A stretch of DNA of 64,000 nucleotides from Isoetes taiwanensis (Eukaryota > Streptophyta > Lycopodiopsida > Isoetales > Isoetaceae). The first letter of the stretch is position 1. Every line of letters begins with the position of its first letter. Both the position numbers and the translations under genes were made by a program. Location: assembly GCA_021234155.1 (NCBI GenBank), contig JAJEKV010000002.1:43761203-43825202 (forward strand), read 5' to 3'. Positions 58,440 to 64,000 of this stretch are shown piece by piece. Under the pieces are notes generated by a model. That model ran no database searches. It had not been told where the DNA came from and saw only the letters and a list, made by a program, of their open reading frames with translations.

Positions 58440-60900
58440 AACAAAAAAGTGCTTTGCGAGAGGCCACCCTTACAGAAAATGTTCTACCTTCCGGACTATC
58501 ATCCTAGGACCTTCTGGCGAAAGGTGCTCAAAAAGCCAGTACATCCTATAGGGAACATCACTCCCAAGTTGTGGGGCAATTCCTGCAGCAGCTTTATGAT
58601 CCTCAGGATGCACAAGCAGTGTTACCCTTGCAGCAAGGCCAGGCGCTGGAAATTACAGAGGCAGATGTGGGCCAGGGCTTACAGCGTCTTGCCAAAAATG
58701 CCAGACCTTAATGATATGCAAGCAGAGTTGCTCAAGTGGGCAGGCCGTCTATAGTACCAGTGCTAACCGCCTTGTTCAACAAAGCGTTACAATAAGGTTT
58801 TCCCCCACAGTGGACCACTAGCAGAGTTGTTCACATCTATAATGCAGGCGATCCATACTGCCCGGGTCAGTTCTGTGTTTGCAAAACTATGAGCTGGAGT
58901 TCCTGAGTAGCAGTTGATGGCCTGAGCAGAGGCAGCAGACGTGTAGACCCTCATGCAGACGAGATTCCGGCCGCGGCACTAACCATTAGTCACATCTTGT
59001 TGAAGACAACAAAAATCGTCGACAAGACCTGTATTGCTGCTTTGTGAACTTCGCCAAGGCTTTCGACATTGTACCTCGAAAAAAGTTATGGGCAAGATTG
59101 CAAGATTGCAACAGCTGGGGATCCCTGCAAATTTGCAGAATGTAGTATACAGGCTATATGAGACATGTTCAGGCCGGTCGCAACTGACAGCCCAACCATT
59201 CGATAGTAGTATCGGGGTCCGTCGGGGATGTCCTTTGTTTTATATTGATCACTTGGAGAGTTGTCTTGCTGACAATGGGGGCGATAGAGCTCATCTCCTA
59301 CACCGGATCACTAGGCAGCTAATATATGCTGATGATGTGGACCTCCTAGCTTATACTCCAGCAGACATGCAGCACCATCTCGATCAGACACATTCTGCCA
59401 GACGACTGATATGCATGTCAACTTGGCCAAGATTAAGGCCCAGAGATGCCACTTAATGTAAAAGGGATACGCCATGTGCAAGGAAGGGGTCAGCAAAAAC
59501 CTGTTCATATACACCTTATCTAAGGTCCAAAAAACCCCTTTCCATATGAGATACGTCACTAGATGACCCTAAAAAACTCCCTTCCCGTATGTATTCGTAC
59601 GCTTTAGGCTCGAGAAAAACTCCATATTGTCCACTCACATGTTATGCATGGTATACACTATCCACGGGGACTAAGGTGGTCCTCATATCATCCTCACATC
59701 AACCAAGGGCCTTCTCCTCCAGTTACCGGAAGGGCAAAATGTGGAAGTGGCACCCACCTACAAATATTTGGGAGTGGAGTTTCCTTCTACTATGCACTGG
59801 GATATCTCCATCTTGCTACAAGCGACAGCGAGCTAGAAGGCACTATATGTAATGCAGAACAACAGTAACAGAGCAGATCTATATGATTGGGCCCATTAGT
59901 CGCACCTGTTCAGGGTCTTGGTGGAGCCTGTCCTTTTATGCAGGGTCGAAGTCTGGGGCCCCGTGGTGTCCCTCACTACATGACTTAGACAGGTGCAAAA
60001 AGCCTTCTTAGCATGGGCACTAGAGGTGAAGTCTATGGTCCCATATCAAATCCTATTTCAGGAGCCCCTACTGAGGGCGGCTCTTGATCACCACATCATC
60101 TACTTTCAGATGGTGATCACTGTGGATGATGCCCGTCTCCCTAACTTGGCATATACCGTGGCAATGGGACCGTAGTGCCACAAGATCTACTGGAAGGAAA
60201 AGCGAGCTCAATGGCTCGTCGGATGGAATGTATAGGAGCACAGGTGCATGCAGGTGCACACAGAGGCAAATTGCCATAGCTTGAGGCGATACCTTGACGT
60301 TTACTTCCTTGGCAAGCTCTTGGATGCCAATGCCCTTGAACAGGCTATGACTACACATTACCAGTGCCACATAAATCCCACATTGGAACAGGGTTCGCAA
60401 CGCTACCTGTGTACCCATCTGCCCATGAAAAAATGCAGACTCATTGCTTCGATACACACAGATGCACACCATCTCCGATTTGGGACAGGCAGATAGATTC
60501 GGGAGCCATGCCAGGGCAGACTTTATCGATGCTGCCAAATGAGAGCTGTTGAGGATGAATGCCATACCCTCCAAAGCTGTCTAGCGTATGATCAAATTCA
60601 GGACACGCTATGCTAAGTTGGCCAGGCCCGGTCAATTGCTACATGTAATATTGAGCACGGATTTAGTGCGGATGCTGGGATCATACCTTCAGAAGGTCAT
60701 GGATGTGTGAGATCAGCTATGCCCTCGGACACTCATCTGACTTGTATATATTTCATGATATGTCTATCTGTACAGTTTGACAACACCTTTATTATTACCA
60801 TGGCTTTTCCCTCGAAACCACTTCGGGACAATATTAAGTTTACTGCGCTCTTTCATTGGGTCCCATAGGCCGATTGGTCTCTGTGGATAATTCTAATCTA
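58440..60900 (+). mobile_element. Decayed LINE (non-LTR retrotransposon)
   Basis: A higher-GC block with plus-strand traces of a non-LTR polymerase and its C-terminal region (THLQIFG/YKYLGVEF-type strand near 59755). It ends around 60900 in an attctaatctattctattcta tail-like repeat. Many stops and frameshifts. No upstream endonuclease domain could be identified. Confidence 0.65.
59020..59460 (+). pseudogene. LINE reverse transcriptase domain
   Basis: FVNFAKAFDIVPR (59041) corresponds to the first catalytic block; the usual Asp of VDF is Asn here. After a frame change come LGIPANLQNVV, GVRRGCPL and YIDHLE, with residues missing between the last two, and then the catalytic YADDVDLL at 59325. 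The family is a plant LINE reverse transcriptase. Frameshifts, the Asn and the internal loss show it is inactive. Confidence 0.85.
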
Positions 60901-61612
60901 TTCTATTCTATTGTGATGAGCGGCTGTAGCTGGAGGCTCGACCAAAATTTGCTAAGCTTGTAGCATACACGATGCCTCCACAGCAACCGTTTCTCAATAG
61001 CCAGCACAAACAGCGGCAAATCCTATTCTAATTTAATTTGTTCTGGAAGCTTCGAAGGCCTCAGCCCGCCAGAAGGGTCTATTGGTTTTGGAGGAACATG
61101 AAAATGCACAAGAAAAGGCTATAGTTTATGTCAATGGTTATGTTTGATAGCTTGAAAATGATTTTGCGCCATTGATGCGTGCAAGCATTTTTGCTTCTAA
61201 AAATCTGTTGGCCCTCGATTGGGAATATGAGATGGAATATCCATGCCATCATCAAGTGCTCCAATACAAATATACGTAAAATCAGGGTGCCCTAGATTCA
61301 GCCCTCTCATACAAATATACAAAAAGGCCCATTAAATGAAACAACCGTGTTCTATCATACAAACACGAGCCAGAAAATCCAGAAAATAGATGACACTCTT
61401 GGCCTCGATTGGTGCTCTACATTGTTTAAAAACAAGTTGCAAAGAGCAAAATTGGTTTTTCGGACGGCAGAGCTGTGTAATAATGTGATTTTAATATACG
61501 CTTCTCTCCACAGATATGGGGTGAACAAACATTCGCTAAAGTTTAAACTCTTCTTCAGGCGAGTCACGCCAGACCTGCTAAAAATCCAAAAAATAGTTAT
61601 GCACATTTTGGG
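60901..61612. other. Intergenic region, nothing recognised
   Basis: A phrase catacaaatata/cacaaaaaggccc recurs near 61265-61330. ORFs on both strands at 61347-61616 lack motifs; part may be the 3' UTR of the GTPase gene. Confidence 0.3.
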
Positions 61613-62917
61613 CTAATTATAGCTTGGAATTTCGTCCCAATTGTAACCCCCAAGTTTTCCAGTTCTATACAGGTTGATCAACTTCTCAGCAACAATTTTC
61701 CGGGAATCGCGGTAGTCTTCAGATAATTTGAAAACTCTTTGCAACTCCTGCATTTGCAATCCTATTAAGCTTTCCATGCTACTTGCATCTTCAAGACAAA
61801 TGTCACAATTCAGGGCAGGTGAAGCAATGGCTCCTCTAACTTCCACTTTCACATCTTGTTCAAGGAGCCTCTGAAGGATCGTACAACATGGTAAGAGAGC
61901 TTTCTATCTTACTTCAACTTCAGAAAATTCTTTGAGAACATACCATTTCCCTCTTGGTCAAAGGCGTTTCAGGAAGCCCTAGGAATGCTTTGGCCTCTGC
62001 TTCAGCTTTCCATTTCACATGGTAACGTGAATGCTGACTGTTAAGCAAGGCTAACAAATACCGAGCAAGCCTTTCTTCCCCAATAATTTCGTCATTTATT
62101 GCTCCTTTTAAAAACATAAGCAGCAAAATTTAACCAGGCTCGTGTGGCACACTAAGATATAATATACTCCTAATGTATACCTGTTACAGCAAGTTTGAGA
62201 CCACTTTCAAGGTCAGGAATGCTCGTATGTAGCAATCCTGGAGTATCCAACATATAGATTGGTGGTGTATGACCTACCTGAAAATACTTTTTAATTTTTT
62301 GTTAAATAACATTATTTACTCCTAGTTTTCTAGTGTCAGGTCTTTGCTTACCTTGGCACTCATGATAGTCCTGGTGACACCAGGTAAGGGACCAACTTCT
62401 GATAAGGTCAACTTCTCTTGCCCTGGAATACAGGACGATAAAATGAAGACTCTACAACGGAAATAACATCAAAGCAAATTCATCCATATATATCTAACGT
62501 CTTACAAAAGAGACTCTTATTAGAGGACATTCAATTCTTTGAATATGCCGTTTTCCATGTTGATTTGTTGCTGACTTTCACAGAAACAGTGTATTTAGAA
62601 GATAGCAGACTAACTTGATATTTGATGACGACCAATTCGATGTGCTGTATTCATAAGAGCTGACTTTCCCACATTTGGAATACCCACAACCATTGTCAAT
62701 ATAGGCTTATTATAGCTTATGTGCTTTGTCAACCTCGACCGCATAATCCTCATCAACTATTAGGTAAAAAAAGACCTTAGCAGCAAATCCTGTTATCTGG
62801 AGAAAATTCAACTGAACTATTCTTGAGGCTTGAGCTTACAGATTTGACAGAGTCTTGATTGTGGCCATTAACATAAATGCATTCTGTGCCCTGTGCTTGA
62901 AAATAGCGTTCCCAATC
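61613..62917 (-). CDS. Mitochondrial MTG1/DAR GTPase 2-like GTPase, C-terminal six exons
   Basis: Minus-strand exons 62917-62840, 62756-62615, 62422-62352, 62277-62181, 62104-61944 and 61870-61613 join in frame to 268 aa plus stop. This is a circularly permuted YlqF/MTG1 GTPase, where NKxD precedes the P-loop. The part seen has the P-loop VVGIPNVGKSAL, the LPGVTRTIM switch, MLDTPGLL (G3) and a C-terminal helical domain with RLARYLLALLN, ending NLYRTGKLGGYNWDEIP. Family members bind the large mitochondrial (or plastid) ribosomal subunit during assembly. The N-terminal ~100 residues with targeting peptide and NKxD should lie in exons upstream of 62917; I could not locate them. The exon boundaries are all GT-AG and the frame is clean, so the gene is probably functional. 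Confidence 0.9.
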
Positions 62918-64000
62918 CTATGAAATAGAAAAGAAGTGGTATTGAGCATCTGCAAGTGATTAATAAACTTTAGTTGTATGGACGGCCACACCAATCCCCG
63001 TGGAATCAAATGGAAAGAGGAAATATCATGCATATCATCAAAACCTAAACCAAAAACTGCCATTTCATGAGGTAGTGCCAAATTGAAAGTATATGAATAT
63101 GGTGCTTCAAAAGCCACGCATCTATCAACCCAGCCACTTACTTTATGGGATCAAAAACCCTGAATTTTGTTCTTAAAATAAGCACCCTACTTTAACTAGT
63201 GTAATGTGATGTTGATAGCTAATCGTGCCATTGTATATAAGCGATGGCCTACTTGTTGAACCGCCAATTTTGAGGGGTGAAATATGAAGAAAAGATTGGA
63301 TCTTATGCAAATTCAAGGAAGATCTGTTAAATCAACTTTCCATCTGGTTCATACTCTTGTAGGCATTCAAATGGCTATCCTGACAATACGAAATAACCAC
63401 GAGAAAGAATATATAGTGCTCTACCCATTTACCTTCTCCTGTCCATGTTCGTACTCTTTTGCATTTCTTTTAAGCAGGAACGACATTGCATGCAACCACA
63501 ATGTCAATTATGCAACTTAGAAATGTTCCTAAGAAAGACTTTCATTTGCTAAATTAGGAGGTGTTGACCTTGTCTGATTCGGCAACATCAGACAGGAGTA
63601 ATCCACAAGCAATATTTCCAAAAGGAAGAATAAGATTCTAATGAATAAACAGGCCATCAGGTTACTCCAAAGGTAGAACAACACCCTATAGTAAACCAAA
63701 AGGCATGATGCGCTTGTGTGTTAACAACCAGTAATGCCTAATATTCAGGCTTGTGAATGGAATCATCTTGTACCACAGTCATTTAGCATTAAAAGAAAAA
63801 AGATGACATTGATGGTTAACCAGGCCCATTAAATAAAACACTACATCAGCAATTCTCTTAACGTCGCATATTAACCAGGCCCATCATCATCATCTTCATT
63901 GATGACCCACAGCCATAAATCAATCCTTATGCAATAGGCCCAACAACTTGTTACAAGAGGGTATCAAGTTCAGGCTTTACCAAATGATCAATATAAGCAT
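62918..64000. other. Probable intron and upstream part of the GTPase gene
   Basis: No exon with the G4 (NKxD) motif could be recognised on the minus strand. The ORFs at 62836-63117 and 63284-63520 carry no motif. Either the first intron is longer than 1 kb and the N-terminal exons lie outside the window, or the exons here are small. Confidence 0.35.

Noticed and set aside
60068-60574. Minus-strand 168-aa ORF
   Set aside because: It lies in the LINE tail, whose traces read on the plus strand; no motif of its own.

Overview
The window is nuclear DNA from a land plant. Spliced genes have GT-AG introns, and the families present are a HAK/KUP/KT potassium transporter, a leucine-rich-repeat receptor kinase, a mitochondrial-type circularly permuted GTPase, a plant subtilase and a U-box kinase. 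Both LTR retrotransposons carry the tRNA-iMet-type primer site usual in plants. The species cannot be named from the sequence. The transposon mix (an HUH Rep relic, a TE family with a TRVSPNxKDV-type motif, large minisatellites) would fit a seed-free lineage, but that is weak inference.

Only three genes look intact or nearly so. (1) 376-4409, minus strand: a complete K+ transporter whose nine coding exons join in frame to 802 aa. (2) 40665-44200, plus strand: an LRR receptor kinase of subfamily X, closest to Arabidopsis At1g74360/NILR1 as I remember it, with a separate signal-peptide exon, 1108 aa in total. (3) 61613-62917, minus strand: the C-terminal 268 aa of an MTG1/DAR-GTPase-2-like mitochondrial ribosome-assembly GTPase. 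They encode unrelated functions and no pathway links them.

The rest is accessory and repetitive. From 6.5 to 13 kb a coiled-coil ORF abuts a decayed Ty1/copia element. From 13 to 24 kb there are TE-like ORFs, minisatellites and relics of Ulp1-like and FCP1-like genes. From 26.7 to 32 kb lies a satellite complex: a 20-bp minisatellite flanked by direct and inverted copies of an ~813-bp repeat. From 33.3 to 34.7 kb and from 38.1 to 38.8 kb there are several unrelated tandem arrays. Between 36.4 and 37.9 kb are a subtilase pseudogene, a 47-bp GC-rich hairpin and a possible small spliced gene with a TATA box.

From 45.9 to 52.3 kb lies a non-coding LTR element whose 3' LTR is split by a 4085-bp insertion. 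The insertion is bounded by an exact 9-bp target duplication and carries a dead U-box-kinase fragment. From 52.3 to 53.4 kb is a CACTA-like terminal region with a TE gene end, and at 54.57-55.00 kb a fold-back element. At 56.2-56.7 kb is the relic of an HUH-endonuclease (Rep-like) transposon gene, and at 58.4-60.9 kb a dead LINE. The HUH relic and the gene-carrying 9-bp-TSD insertion are the two observations most worth following up.
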